A DNA stretch of 64,000 bases from Rosa chinensis (taxonomy: Eukaryota > Streptophyta > Magnoliopsida > Rosales > Rosaceae), in the NCBI RefSeq assembly GCF_002994745.2, contig NC_037091.1, positions 38,004,112-38,068,111 of the forward strand. The letters are read 5' to 3'. Positions 27,219 through 39,978 of this stretch are shown piece by piece (positions within the stretch are counted from its first letter, which is position 1; each line of letters starts with the position of its first letter). The translations under genes and the position numbers were made by a program. Below the pieces are notes generated by a model, which did not search any database, was not told the origin of the DNA, and worked only from the letters and a program-made list of their open reading frames with translations.

Positions 27219-27340
27219 CTCTTGTCTATCGATCAATATTGGTTTTGTGGTTAAAATTGGAAAAAAAAAAGTATTGAGGATTTTAAAGTTGGGAAAGGAA
27301 AGCAAGAAAAAAATTGAGGATGGAGGAATTGGAGAGGAAA

Positions 27341-27350
27341 TATATAAATA
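27341..27350 (-). promoter_or_regulatory. Candidate TATA box of the J-protein gene
   Basis: On the minus strand the sequence TATTTATATA lies about 125 bp upstream of the chosen ATG at 27218, a normal distance for a plant core promoter with a short 5' leader. Confidence 0.5.
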
Positions 27351-27359
27351 AGAGACGAA

Positions 27360-28797
27360 GATTTAGAAAGGGATGGATTTAAAATGACGTCTGTGGAGTG
27401 GATTTGATCGGGTATTGGGTTACAGAGGAGAGGTGCACTACGTTATGTATAGCTATTGGGTTACAATGGCAAAAGGGTCATTTCGTACTTTTCTTTCCTC
27501 TCACGTGACATGTTGGGGTCTTTTTCAATTTCTTCTTTTTCTAATTTTGGGATGATTAATCTATGGACTCATTTATTATTGATATAATTGGCGGTTTGTT
27601 ATTTTAGGTTTTACGTTAGTGTCAATGTATTTAAGTCAATTTGCAATCTTGAATTTTCAAATCAATTAATTTGATGCCCCAGGTTTTATGTAGTTAATTT
27701 ATTGTCCTATGTTTTATCTCAGTTTGCTCCCCTAAATTTTTAAAATTAGTTAATTTACTATTAAAGTTTTATTTCAGTTAATTTACTGTCTTAGATTTTT
27801 AAATTTAGCCAATTTACTTACGCATGTTTTCCAAATTAATATCTTATCTAAATTTTCAAAATTAACTTATTTGCTATCTGAACTTTCTGGCAAGATGTGT
27901 ATAGAATAATTATGAATATAAAAAGGAAAGTAGCTATCTGAACTTTTTTTTTTTTGGGTCTGAAATTACTATCTGAATTTGATTAATTAATTATTAAAGA
28001 AAGGGTGAAAAACTGAGGCAATTAACTATTTTAGAATGTCACATCCATCAAGCACTAGATTGAAACACCTGGATAATCTTAGACTAATGACAGCTGCATA
28101 AATGTTTCATATTAATTAGAAACTTAAACTAAAATATCTTGTTCGGCAAGGATGATCAGCAAATAATCTTGAAAATGATGTGAGTTTTAACTTTTAAATG
28201 GAACACTAATTGAAACTTGCACAAGTTGTCAACCAAATACCGTCATCAATATCATGAAATAATTAGTGACAACCCTTTTGTTCATGAAAAGGCCGGCAAA
28301 CACTTACTACTTGTTCTTAGTTTATATGTTTTACAATAGTTAATAGAAATCATTAAAACTAAATTCCAAAAAAGCCAATTCTTCTAAACGACCCATGCCA
28401 ATTCCATATGCAAATCAAATGATAAATATGAAATCACTAAAAATTGTTCCATAGAAGTCTTCTGATTATATATATTAGTCTCAAGAAGCATGATTTCTTG
28501 ATAATAATAATAGTATAGCTATATGGAAGGCACCTACCTACATTTCCTTCTGCCTCACCCTCTTCCATTTCTTTTGTTCATGTGCAAAACAAGAGCAATC
28601 AATATCTCCAACAATAGTTTCATACCTACTTTATAATGATATCATTGTATATGCGTTGGCAGAAGTACGGACACATTTTCTTTATAGAAAAGATATTTGA
28701 TAGATGGGGGATCAAGATATTTCCAAAACTTTTTACTAGAAAAAGTTCTAGAAGTTTATTTCCAAAAAAAATATTTCTTTTTGGAACAAATTTTGAT
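27360..28797. other. Intergenic DNA, AT-rich
   Basis: This includes the J-protein promoter side and AT-rich DNA. No coding capacity is recognised; the ORFs at 28636-28882 have no known domain. Confidence 0.5.
27590..27900. repeat. Degenerate AT-rich tandem repeats
   Basis: Diverged repeats of the type (a/g)TTAATTTACTGTC(c)T..gTTTTAT..cAGTTAATTT recur about every 55-65 bp. No unit is intact. They may derive from a decayed transposable element. Confidence 0.4.
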
Positions 28798-29909
28798 GGG
28801 TGCGGCTATTGTCATCTTATTAATTACTTTGTTTACCCTACAAATTTATAATTTATTAAAAGACTATAATACTCTAATATAAAATTACAATAAATGACAA
28901 TATCTTACTAAAAATTATAATTATTTGTCTTACTACACCATGCAAAACAAGTATTTAAACTTCATTCTCAATTTTTTCATTCATTGTTAAACCCTAAACT
29001 TCATTTTATAAGGCCTCAAACACAACTCCCCTAACTACATCAGATCATCTAACGTCTACCATGATTAGCCATTACCAATTAACTCACATATATAGTTGCA
29101 ATAGTCTTGGCTAATCTTCTTGTCTCAATTATTTAAACAACTAAAATCCAACTTCACTGGAACTTGTAAATGTAGTCCCAAAAGTCCCAATAATATATAT
29201 CAAGACAAGGTGTACTCATTGTAGTAGTTAAAACTCAAATTTAGGGTATATAAGATTGATAATCAAGGGTTACAGTTTTTTTGATAGAAAATGTTACGGC
29301 TTGTGTTCTTAAACAAATTGTTGTATCTTGTATTAATAATGTTATAATGTGTTAACGTATGACATGCATACAATTGCCTTAAAAGTGGTAAAATGAGTCC
29401 TCAAAATAGTAATATTAGTCCTCAAAGTAGTAACATGAGTCCTTAAAGTGGTAAATTTTCTTAGTTACCACATGAGTCCTCAAAATAGTAATATTAGTCC
29501 TCAAAGTGGTAACATGAGTCCTTAAAGTGGTAAATTTTCTTAGTTTACCATATGAGTCCTGAAAATAGTAATATTAGTCATCAAAGAGATAACATGAGTC
29601 CTTAGAGTGATAAAAATAGTTGATGTATGAGAAATGTTAACATACCATAGCTTTACCCCTTAAAAGATTGAGACTTTATAAGACTAATTGACTGAAAGAG
29701 ACGAGGAGGAAGTTCCTTCTCAAGAATTGAGAGAGACGTAGAGGAAGCCAAATAGAAAAAGAATTCGAGTTAACTCTATATTGTAAAAGGGTATTTTTAG
29801 TACTGCAAATGGGTGAACGAAGTAAACTTGAAATTAAAAAACTATATGTAGGGTGAGAAGAGAATATAAGATGAATAAAGTAAATAGTAGAGTGGAAATA
29901 GCCGCACTC
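28798..29909. mobile_element. Non-autonomous Mutator-like element, 1.1 kb
   Basis: A perfect 9-bp TSD AATTTTGAT (28789-28797 and 29910-29918) flanks termini GGGTGCGGCTATT and, inverted, GAGTGCGGCTATT. A 9-bp TSD is the Mutator hallmark. No transposase ORF is present. It carries a three-unit tandem repeat at 29384-29614. Confidence 0.8.
29384..29614. repeat. Three-unit tandem repeat of about 80-90 bp
   Basis: Units contain atgagtcctcaaaatagtaa, attagtcctcaaagtggtaa and catgagtccttaaagtggta in fixed order. The first two units are nearly identical and the third has more changes. A shorter sub-repeat, GAGTCCTNAAA(A/G)TNGTAA, is visible within each unit. Confidence 0.75.
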
Positions 29910-29976
29910 AATTTTGATTTAGCAACCATATAGTTTACGCCCGAATACAAAGATACAAACTTATACCCATTTTGTC

Positions 29977-30769
29977 TAGGGGTGTGCAAAACATGGTACA
30001 AACATGGCCAAAACCGACCGATAAATATGGTTTGGTTAAGGTTTTTTAACTTTGAAAATTGAAAATTGGTTCAATACCGAACCAAACCATTTATGAACTG
30101 GGTTGGTTTGGTTTCTCTTGTACTTAAACCGCAGAACCCGAACTAACCGATATGTTTGAAACATAAGAGAAAAAGTTTTTTTTATATATATATACAAATA
30201 GTAAATATATATATTCATTTGTCCGGTTTGTTCTAAGTAAGTTCTAAATCTCCAGTTATAACTTTATTCTCAAATGATATACTATCATATTGAATTCAAG
30301 GCTCAAAGGCCTAAAACCTTAATATATAATCGCTACAATTTTTTTTATCCTTTCATATCACATCTCTGATCTCTCAATCTTTCATTCTTTTACCTTTAAT
30401 ACTATCATATTAAGCTAGTATTGATGGCTAAGTTGTTAAATAAGTGAATCATTTTAAATCTAATTAATTTAGATTTTAGTTTTGGACTATATGTTTTGGA
30501 TTTTAATTATTGAATTTTAAATTTAGATAATTTAACATAATTTCAATTCTTGAGATTGAATTTTTACTATGAATTTTTTCATAAATAGTATGTTAATATT
30601 ATATAGGTGAAAACCGCCTAACCGACCAAACCAAACCATCTTTAATTGGATTGGGTCGGATTGAGTTTTTTTTTTTATGACCGGTTTTCCAAAATGCCTA
30701 AACCGCTCACTTTGGCATAGAGACGATTTGGAGTCAAGACCGATCCAACCCAATCCGTGTGCAACCCTA
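29977..30769. mobile_element. Non-autonomous hAT element, 0.8 kb
   Basis: A perfect 8-bp TSD ATTTTGTC (29969-29976 and 30770-30777) flanks termini TAGGGGTGTGCAAAA and, inverted, TAGGGTTGCACACGG. Subterminal regions are rich in AACCGA/GGTTTGG motifs, as in the hAT at 11563. No transposase is encoded. Confidence 0.85.
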
Positions 30770-30807
30770 ATTTTGTCAATTTAAACGGTTCACTACTCGT
30801 GATAATT

Positions 30808-30827
30808 GGGGGGGGGGGGGGGGGGGG
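30808..30827. repeat. Poly(G) homopolymer of 20
   Basis: An uninterrupted run of 20 G bases in AT-rich DNA. Homopolymers this long in plants are rare and are prone to sequencing and assembly error. Confidence 0.95.
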
Positions 30828-30911
30828 TGTGATGCGGCACTTTTGGTGAAAATTATTGTTAATTAAAAAAAAAAAGTTTAATAAGACAAATTTAAAATAT
30901 TCATTAAATTA

Positions 30912-31089
30912 TCCTCACGTCTCTCTCTCATGTAAACCGTCAAGCAAATACTGTAGCTCATACTCTTGCTCAGATAGCTCTTCAAATGTATCTCATTCTT
31001 GGTTTTTGTATGCTCTCAAGTTTATAAGGGATGTCATTTTGAGCGATGCCAATCGCTAGTTGAATGAAATCATTTACTTTTCAAAAATA
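30912..31089 (+). mobile_element. 5'-truncated L1 LINE tail, 178 bp
   Basis: The sequence matches the 3' end of the LINE at 41875-46025: the RNase H tail (reading A-N-T-V-A-H-T-L-A), then tttataagggatgtcatt and ttacttttcaaaaa. It is flanked by near-perfect 13-bp repeats ATTCAT(T/C)AAATTA (30899-30911, 31090-31102). This is a dead-on-arrival copy. Confidence 0.7.
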
Positions 31090-31102
31090 ATTCATCAAAT
31101 TA

Positions 31103-33640
31103 CGAGAATAAAATTTATTTATCGGTGTAATACAAGTTACTGAATTATAATTTGCTCTTATTTTGAAGTTTAACTGGTTTGGTTTTACCAATAATTAACT
31201 TTTAGTTAATCTCGTCAATAACAAAAAAATTTGCCTCGGAAATTATTGTTGTAGGTGCAACAATTGGGACTGTGGTATCTTTTTTAGGCCCTCCGACCGC
31301 AGTGGCTCTCCCTCTAATCGTTTTCCAAGCCGATGTCCCTCGGACTCTGTCAGCTTCTTTGTTTTTCACTGTGAAGGTTCAAGGAAGTGAACATTGGTCG
31401 TTAAGTATTCAACCGCTGTCAAGTAGCCTCTTACATTTTAGGTTTGTTGAGTGTTCATCATCATGACAGATTCTTACATAGGACAAATGTATCACCTGAC
31501 GGTGGGACTGACCTATTAAAATCTAGAAAATTTTAAGTGTGTTTCAAAACTATTCTTATTTTATTAAAGTGAATATCCAAAACAGATACTTGATCGATCT
31601 AATGAAGTAGTGGCCAGTGGATGACAAATGTAAAATGTGATACACGGGCGTCAAGAGGTAGATTGGGACCGGCCGGTCTACATCCCTTTGATGCCAAAGT
31701 CAATGCGTGTAATAATGTTAAAAGAGTATAGGCAGTGAGTAATAAATACATACCATTAATAAGGAAAGTTTATGTTTCCTTTTGCTTGTGCCCGATGTGG
31801 GACTTTTGAGTAGTTGTAGACCCCATACTGGGGATATTTGCACCCACACATAAAATTGTGTGTAGGCTATTTTTAAAATTAACGATAAAATTGTTTGCTA
31901 TCACATAAAATTGTTTGCTATTTTTAATTAACGATAAGCCCTATATACATTTCTATTGTAACTTAATTTTATTTTTGCTCAGAAACAGTGACAAGGAGAA
32001 TATACATTTGTAATACAGATGTCAAGCAGAGAATACATGTTACCAAAAGAGAGTGGCACAGGGGGAGTTTGTTCAAATATTGGCGGTCTTTTTTGGCTAC
32101 TTGGCTACATTATACTTAACTCTCAACCGTCTGGTAGAGTCTATGTTGTGGGCGCCGCCACCTCTTAGGCGCGCACCTCTGCACTCTGCCGCTGTAGATC
32201 TCAGACGAGCCCATAGTTTCTCAACTGCACACAGCAGTTTGCCGAATTTGGGCCAACCAGTGCGCACCATGGGGTTGGCACACAATCCCAGGGACCTACT
32301 CGAACTATCCAGATCATAGTTAAGATTTTCAATGGCACATATTGACATCTGTGTCAAGATAGCACCCGTAAAATTTTATCGAATTCCAATTCCTTTAGAT
32401 CAGCTCTTAATGGTGCGTTAGATGAGAAAATTATAAAATCTGTTATAAGTAATGATGAAATCTTTAACTCTATCAATTTAAAATTTCATTAATTACAATT
32501 TCTATTATTTGTTTCATCTATTTAGGATTTGAAATGTGTAATAAATTAAGAAAATTTAAAACAAATAAAAAAATCAAATAGAAAAAAATCTTGTTTTGAA
32601 AATAAAAATTGAATACTGCAAAAGAATTCGTAAATAACACCTATTTTGATGAAAATTGAAGTGAGGAATTTAAATAACGAATTCCTTCGTTTTTTTTTCC
32701 ACAGATAAATTTAAAATTTTCAATCTAACAATGTCAAACGAGGGAACTGGTTTTTAAAAATTATAAAATTCTCACTTTCAATTAAATTCCATCATTTTTT
32801 CCCACATCCAAACACACTGAGGAGGAACTTCTCGGTAGCAAAACGAAAAAATTTAAACGTAATTTTTATCCCTATTCTGTAACGAAACTTCGTAGCGGGA
32901 ACTATTTTCTGGGTTCTCATGCAGTTCAGCCTTTCCTAGATGATATGCCAGGTGGTCAGCCCTCGTACGGTTCAGACTCTCCTCGATGATATTGCTGGCA
33001 GTGGTCACCTCATATAGTTGACACCCTTTGATGATATTGCAGGCAGTGGTCACACTAGAGTTGTAGGTTCTAACGTTATGTTCACTAGTTAGGTTCTAAC
33101 CAAAGAGAGTTGCTACGTTTGCAGCCGATGTGCAGTGTTACAGCAACTCAACAACAAATCTTGCACCCATGACAAAGATTGACAACAATGAAGAAAAATA
33201 AAATTGATTTGAACCCTCTATTCTTTTTGATCAACCAGAAATGATCTACATCTCAAAGGAAGTGTAGACACATTTCCCAAACACTAAGGACATGTTTACC
33301 ATGATAAGTTGGAAGTACAGAAGCTGAGGAAGTATGAAATCCTCCATTGGTGACCGTCTTACAAAAGAGGCCAAACAAGAACAAAATGCATTTCCAACTT
33401 GAAACCTGTTCCCTCCTAAAGATCCCTCTCTAACTATGAATTATTCTTGAAAAAAAAAAAAGTAATCAAATATAGAAGGGAGAAGAACACAGTCGAAGCT
33501 AAAACACGGATACTCAGTCGAGCATACTCAGTTGAGACCAAAAGGGCAGCAGCAGTCAGACCATCCAGAGCTCATCCTAAAGAAATTGGGAGAAGGAAAA
33601 GAAGCGCAACCAACAAAAAAAAAAATTGAAAATGGTTCAG
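31103..33640. other. Intergenic DNA
   Basis: No gene is supported. Short ORFs at 31272-31466, 32053-32357 and 33447-33629 have no recognisable domains. A small local duplication (acataaaattgt / ttgctatttttaa) lies near 31850-31935. A degenerate MITE is listed separately. Confidence 0.45.
32409..32819. mobile_element. Degenerate MITE-like element
   Basis: The left end TGGTGCGTTAGATGAGAAAA and the right end (inverted) AGTGTGTTTGGATGTGGGAA are related imperfectly. The interior is AT-rich with no ORF. The TSD is unclear, so this is tentative. Confidence 0.35.
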
Positions 33641-35028
33641 CTATCAACAAAGGCCACTTTTAGACAACTTAAAATAGGACTTTATGTTTTCTAGCAAGCA
33701 ATAGTAGCTAGAACTCCAAGCATAAAAGCAGCTATGACAGATAATATGGAACAGATCAAACAGACAAATCATTCCATTGTTGAATCCAACTATCAAAGGC
33801 TGGCCACATACCAACATTTGTTTGTTTGGTTTAGTGAAATTTCCAACACCAATGATACAACTATATCTGAACGTATAAACCAGATGTTATATCAAGAAAT
33901 GGAACTCAACCCTGAAGTTTTATCAATTACCTGCTAAAAAACAACATTTTCAAATCACCACGAATTTAAGTCAAGATTGTAAATCAGGTGATCTGCTCAT
34001 ACCCAAATAATGTGCAAGTTTGACACAATTCATCCCAGCAACGTCCGATATCACTCGAACTTAGAAGTAGCTTTACCTAACCAGAACCAGTCCTAGGGGG
34101 AAGAGGAAAAGAACAAAAAAAAAAAAGAGAGAAAAAAAGAAGAAGAAAAGATGCGGAAGGAGTAAGACACCAATTTATAACATTGAGGCAAGTTACTTCA
34201 GTTCATTTAATATAATCTCAACCAAGAATCCCAAAACTTTCAGAACTTGGACAGACGCTTCACAGCATAAGCTCTCCATACCTTCGTCAGTGAAAATCAC
34301 CCTGCCAAATTGAATCTCAGAAAGCTCCAACCAAAATCACCATGAGTAACCTGCATGTGTTTGAGACATAATAGGCCCACCATACCATCAAACATAGATA
34401 AAAGAAAATGGACCTCTGACCAACCATATCAATACACACCAAGGACGGACTTCTCAAAGAAAAAGAAAAATGTAGAATCGGAGACAACCCCAATCCAACA
34501 AAAAAATTTGGAAACGATACTAAAGACAAAGAATATCTTGTTGAAAAAACAACTACGCACCAACTTAACAAGAGCAAAAAACATAAATTGTAGCAATAAT
34601 TATTAAACAAATAGTTGAGTAATTCAGAATGCAAAAATAGAGGTAATGATCCAACATACATCAATCTGTTAAAGAAGCTCACTACAAACACTGGATGGAT
34701 GATTGCAGATGATATCAGAACACTCTTGAAATACATAAACCATATCCAGATCAGCTCAGAGACCGACACGAGGACCTGCAACAAGATAAACAAAGAAAGA
34801 GAGTACTTATGAAGAGGCACACAACAATAGAAACACTAAGCAATCTTCCAAGAAAAAGCGCCCGTCTTATGAGAAGTAGCAGCCCATTCCCCAGACTGTT
34901 TGAGCTCCTCGAATAGTCCCTCGTATTATGCTGGAGTCTGTATCATTGCAACCAAACTCATCAACACCTACAGTGAGAGATAGTCTTGATCTAAAGCCCC
35001 ATGGTCTCCATTCATACTTTCACAAGTT
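33641..35028 (-). other. 3' region of the RNA-binding protein gene, probable 3' UTR
   Basis: This lies directly downstream (minus strand) of the stop codon at 35029-35031. No other gene is recognised. The 167-aa hydrophobic minus-strand frame at 34317-34820 has no family resemblance and is probably non-coding. A possible splice acceptor (minus strand, ttgttgcag) lies near 34780, so the 3' UTR may itself be spliced. Confidence 0.4.
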
Positions 35029-38000
35029 TTACTCTTCTGCACTAGCGTCATCAGAAAACATATCCGCCTTAGATGCCAGAGAGCTTCTATTCTGAGCCTT
35101 CAGCATGTTGTAATCCTTCCCAGAGCCTGCTCTGGAAACATCATCCCCATTAGGTGACTTTTCATAATCACTTTGATATTCTGGACCTGTAGGCAAGCAA
35201 AAATCAATATTCAGCCACTCCCAATAATCAGAACTTAAGAATCAGTATCTATCACATTTGTTAAAATTACCAGCTTTCCAAAGATCATCCTGTCTGCTCA
35301 ATCCTTCACTGTCAAGATCACCGATACCTCGACTGTCCTGTGTTTCCATATTTCCCAGCGATCCCTTTGAGGAAAAGTCCTCTTTACTTGAAGTGACCAT
35401 CTGATCATTACTTTTCTTGGTTGAATAGTTCATCAGCGAACCTGATTCCTCATTGCCATCTTCATAATGCTTTAGTTCATCATCACCATTCTTATCTCTT
35501 TTAGACCTTTGATTTTTGCCTTCAGAAGATTCTGACCTAGAGCGCCGCCTCCTGGGCTTTAAATCATTTTCAACTGAACTTCTTGGGGATAACATACTTC
35601 CTCTCTGACTCTCACGTTCTAGTGATACTGATCTGGACCTTCTTCTCCTATGCCTCTTTGCTTTTTCATCTCTACTTTTATCAGCTCTATCATTGAGGCG
35701 CTGCTTTCCTTCAGCAGATCTTGACCTTGACCTCCTTCTGTGCTTCAATTTGTGTTCATCAAGTCTTCTTGGAGATGACTCCCCTCCTCTGGCAAGCTTA
35801 GGATCTGGAGATGATGATCTGGACCTTGACCTTGATTGCCTTCTATCACGACGCTTGGATTTTTTATCTCTACCTCCATCCACCTCCTTCGAGTGACGCC
35901 TCCCTTCCACAGATTTTGACCTTGAACGTCTTCTATCACGATGTTTTGATTTTTCATCTCTCATTTCATTAGTTTTCTCATCAGAGAGATGCTTACCTTC
36001 CAAAGATTTTGACCTGGACCGCCTTCCACTACGGTGTTTTAGTTTACGATCCCTAGTTTCATCCGCTGACCGCAGCTTTACTTCCACAGATTTTGACCTA
36101 GACCGCCTCTTGTGTTTGGATTTGTTTTCATCCAGACTTCTTGGAGATGACCGCCTTCTGTGATGCTTACCTTCCGCTGAAACTGACCTGGATCGCCTTC
36201 TTTCTCGATGCTTTGATGTTTCGTAGTGGGTTTCATCTTTTTTGTCATTTAAGAGATGTTTATCCTCTGGAGAATTGGACCTAGAACTTTTTTTGTGCTT
36301 GGATTTGTCTTCATCACCTCTTGGAGATAACCTACTCCCCGTATGATGACCTGGTGATCTAGACACAGCACGAGTTGCTCTACGTGGAGAACGTTCTCGT
36401 CGATGTTTGGGTGATAACGAATCAACTCGATGTGATTTTCTTGTTCGAGGAGAAACACTCCTACTCCTATTTCTCCTTGAGGCATATGACTGATGATCAT
36501 CTGATCTATCTGAATCCCGCCTTCTACTTCTTTCACTGCCATTCCTAACATCTCTATATGACCGTCGGCCATTGTCATAGATTGAATGGTGGCGTGACCT
36601 GAATGGGGATCTGGATCTACGACCTCTTGTATAGCGGGGTGGAGGAGAGTAAGAAGGAGACTTCCACCTTCGGCGATAGTTGATAGGTGATCTCGATCTG
36701 GATTTCGACCTTGCACGAGGTGATGGAGACCTACAAAAAGAGTAATTTGATTAGTGAAACAAGTAACTTAATTAAACAAAAGAAGCACTTTTAACATATA
36801 CCAATGAAGGTGAAAAATAGCATGTTCAATACAACCGCATACAATTATCTGCTTCCCTATCTATGTAATAAAATTATATCCACAGTTGATATCTACAGTT
36901 CTCAACAAAGAAAGTTAAAAAAAAATTAAAAAGGAGAAAGTCATAGAATATGCAAACCATTGCTCTAAAACCCAAGATTCATGCCCACGACTACAGCTTT
37001 CCCCAAAATCTGGACAAGCCACTGCTGCTTAGGCATTTTAATCTCTCTCTACCATTTTATTTTCATTGATCTTTAATTAGTATTTGTGGATAGAATGTTT
37101 CTGCTAGCATAAGTTTTAGCTCTTTTACCTTTCACAAAAAATTTAGAAACAATAAAAAATGAAAAATCTTTTAACCTTCCAACAAAAGGACATATTCAAT
37201 CACAATTTCAACTTCAGCAAGAATTTTGTTTTTAACTTTATATCATAACATACAAATTCCTGCAGAACGTTTTTAACTATCCCTTCCTAAAAGCATGAGT
37301 GAACAATACTATGTAAAATTCCAAATGTAGGATTTTCAGCCTTGCACAGTTTATAAACTTGAAACAAAAAGAAAAAAATGCATCACGCGGTTCAAGTCAG
37401 ACTCTAGATGGTGAAAGGTTCCTACAATATATAAATATTTCTTAATTGAGGAGCAAGACATGTAAACGCAATGTAGAAGTCATCATTTCATATCAATGTA
37501 GCATACCTAGATTTCTCTTTTGTTTCAGTCTCTTCAATTTCCACTCCATCAGCTTTTAATTTCTTACTTATTTCTGCTGCTCTGGCTGCAGCTAACTCTG
37601 TTGCCGTCTTCATGGTTGCAGCTCGGTTAGCTGCCTGTTGAGCAGTCATAGTTTGCTGCATAAGCAAAGCCTGCTGGAACTGCATCTGTTGCATTGCAAC
37701 AGCTTGCTGCATCACCATGGGCAAAGATGAAGAAGTCATTTGAGAATTCATAGCAGATTTCTGAGGTACTGATTTTGCCATCTCAACATTCAAAGGACGG
37801 CCTCCAACATCCATATTATTCAATGCCAGGGCAGCAGTTGCTTCTTCAGGTTTTGAGTATTCTATATAAGCAAAATGCTTTGAATCAGTGATGGTACATT
37901 CAACAACCGTACCACAAAAGCTAAAAAGTTGTTTCAGCTGTTCCACAGTGAGAAGTGGGCTAAGATTGCTAACTTGAAGTGTTCTCTTTAACACATCAGC

Positions 38001-39978
38001 CTTCCCAGCTTTGTCAGGTGAACCTAAGTAGAAGAATCATATTCAGTTCCAACATATTTACATATAAAAATATAGCAACCATAAGAACCACAAAAGGGGC
38101 CAGCACATCTTTAAACAAGAGTAAAAGAGAAGCCAAACTAGACATAAGAAACTAGCAAACATAACATCACATAGTATTTATCACCAGATACAATTATAGA
38201 GGTATACCAGAGCAACCATAAGAACCACAAAGGGGGCCAGCACATCTTTAAACAAGAGTAAAAGAGAAGCCAAAGTAGACATAAGAAACTAGCAAACATA
38301 ACATCACATAGTATTTATCACCAGATACAATTATAGAGGTATACCAGAGGAGTCTTTGTTTGACTGAGCTTGTGCATGCACCTGATTTGCATGGGCTTGA
38401 AGAGCCTGGGCAGCGACAATTGCCTGAGCAGCAGCCATTGCAGCTGCAGAAGGTGCCATAGGCACTTGACTAACATTTCCCATATTGGTTGTTGCAGCCA
38501 ATGCAGTCATTAGCAGCTGGTGAGGTGGGTGATTCAACTTACAATCGGCTTTGGCACACCGACCATTAAGGTATTCTCTACAAACTTCCCCAAGAGATGC
38601 TCCAATTCCGGGCAAAATAGCCCCACCTAAAGCACCAGGAACAATGCCGGGAATCATTCCCAGTAATCCGGGAAATGCCCCTGAGACAGAACCTGAATAA
38701 TTTGGCATGTTAGGCATCGTTTGGTTGACTAGATTTGGAAATGAGGATGCAGGAGCCAATCCCAGTAGTCCTCCAGTACTAGTACTACCTGCATGGCAAT
38801 AAAGCAATTTCCGTCATGAAGATTATTAGCAACTCGTGAATGTGCAGTTTACCCTATCATCAGTACTTCTTAATAATAAGAAAAAGAAAGAAAACAAACA
38901 ATATTCTTTCTGCAAAAGAATTACACATATAAACATAATTTTAATTTTTTTTCTTTTCCAATTTCAAATTGTATTTGCCTGTTATTTACTGGATTTTCCT
39001 AAAAAGAGAGCCAAAGCCACATATAAGTCAGAGCATTTGATATGCTCACAATGAATACACACTGAATGCACACAAAAATTGGCTCCGTTCGGGATCAGTT
39101 CTCTATAAGAGCTTTAGTTATGTAGTGATGTAGTGGTTCCACTAAAGCAGATGCACATATAGCTTTTACAAAACTTTTTAAGTTTGTAAGAAGAAAACAC
39201 AAACTGGTTTTTGAAAAACCTCCAAAAAGTGCTTCTATAACTCCAAAAACACTTGCAACCATTTTTGACAAATGCTGAAAAGCTCTTATGATATTTAGGT
39301 CTTAGAAGCAAAACCAGACAGAGCCCATATTGACTACGAAAACCTAAAAACTCCAACTAACAATTAGCCTGCAACACATCAATTAATACCTGACTAGATG
39401 CAGTAACATGGATATGTAAAAGCTCAGAAATTGCAATTACCTGCACTGAAGAACACAGGGAAAGGGCTACCCATGATAGGTCTCCCATTACACTCAATTG
39501 TCACCATGTAATTCCCTCGTTTCGGAACCACATAAGTTACTGTATACGTCCCATCGCCCATATCCTTCACCATTCCTTCTTGCTCTGAACCGCCAACCCC
39601 CACTCCAGGCATAACCTTCACCTTAATCTGCGCACCGCCATTCGGAACCTTCCTCCCATCAGAGTCCTTCGTCACCACCATAAACGAAGACGGCGCACAG
39701 GCCGTACCGCCTGCAATGCCGGCCCCTGCCGCAGTGCACTTTGTAGAGTCCACGGGTCCAATTGGCTTGTTGGCCAAGTCCTCAGCTTCTTCCGATTCAC
39801 TATCAGATCCGGCCCCGGCCGCAACCTCTTTCTCTTTGCTTTTGTCCACATCCTTGAATGTGGCTTCAAAAGCAGCTTTTGCCGCAGCGGCTTTCTCAGC
39901 CTCACTCTTCACCCTAGCCTCCTCCGCTTGCTTCATCCATATTGGCTTCACTACAGCCAGGTTTCGATCAGCCATCAA
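35029..39978 (-). CDS. Filamin-domain, CCCH and RRM SR-like RNA-binding protein
   Basis: The coding exons are 39978-39441, 38788-38345, 38023-37507, 36730-35271 and 35186-35029; all junctions are GT-AG and phases agree, giving 1038 aa. After a conserved start (MMADRNLAVVKPIWMKQAEE) comes an Ala/Glu-rich coil, then a filamin-type immunoglobulin repeat (about 75-178, ending SPFPVFFSAG). A hydrophobic Gly/Pro segment follows. A CCCH finger C-x7-C-x4-C-x3-H lies at about 249-267, an Ala/Gln-rich stretch next, and one RRM at about 340-412 (LQVSNL, HFAYIEY). From about 500 to 960 it is an RS domain with repeated RRRSRSxS and SPR units, typical of nuclear splicing factors phosphorylated by SR kinases. 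I recall the same architecture in Arabidopsis At3g23900 (IRR), linked to splicing of defence transcripts; orthology is an inference. Exon 4 encodes nearly all of the RS domain. Confidence 0.88.
38074..38347 (-). repeat. 137-bp tandem duplication spanning a splice donor
   Basis: Two copies at 38074-38210 and 38211-38347 are nearly identical, with a few mismatches. The right copy contains the exon 2 donor (minus strand CTCTG|GTATAC), and the left copy repeats the same donor 137 bp deeper in the intron. Use of the second donor would read into the intron and stop within a few codons (GIPL then stop). Confidence 0.9.

Noticed and set aside
26772..27254. 160-aa plus-strand frame opposite the J-protein exon 1
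   Set aside because: It is the antisense shadow of a GC-rich coding exon.
34317..34820. 167-aa hydrophobic minus-strand frame
   Set aside because: It lies in the probable 3' UTR or a 3' UTR intron of the RNA-binding gene; low-complexity with no family match.
36249..36716. 155-aa minus-strand frame
   Set aside because: It is a shifted-frame reading of the RS-domain exon 4.
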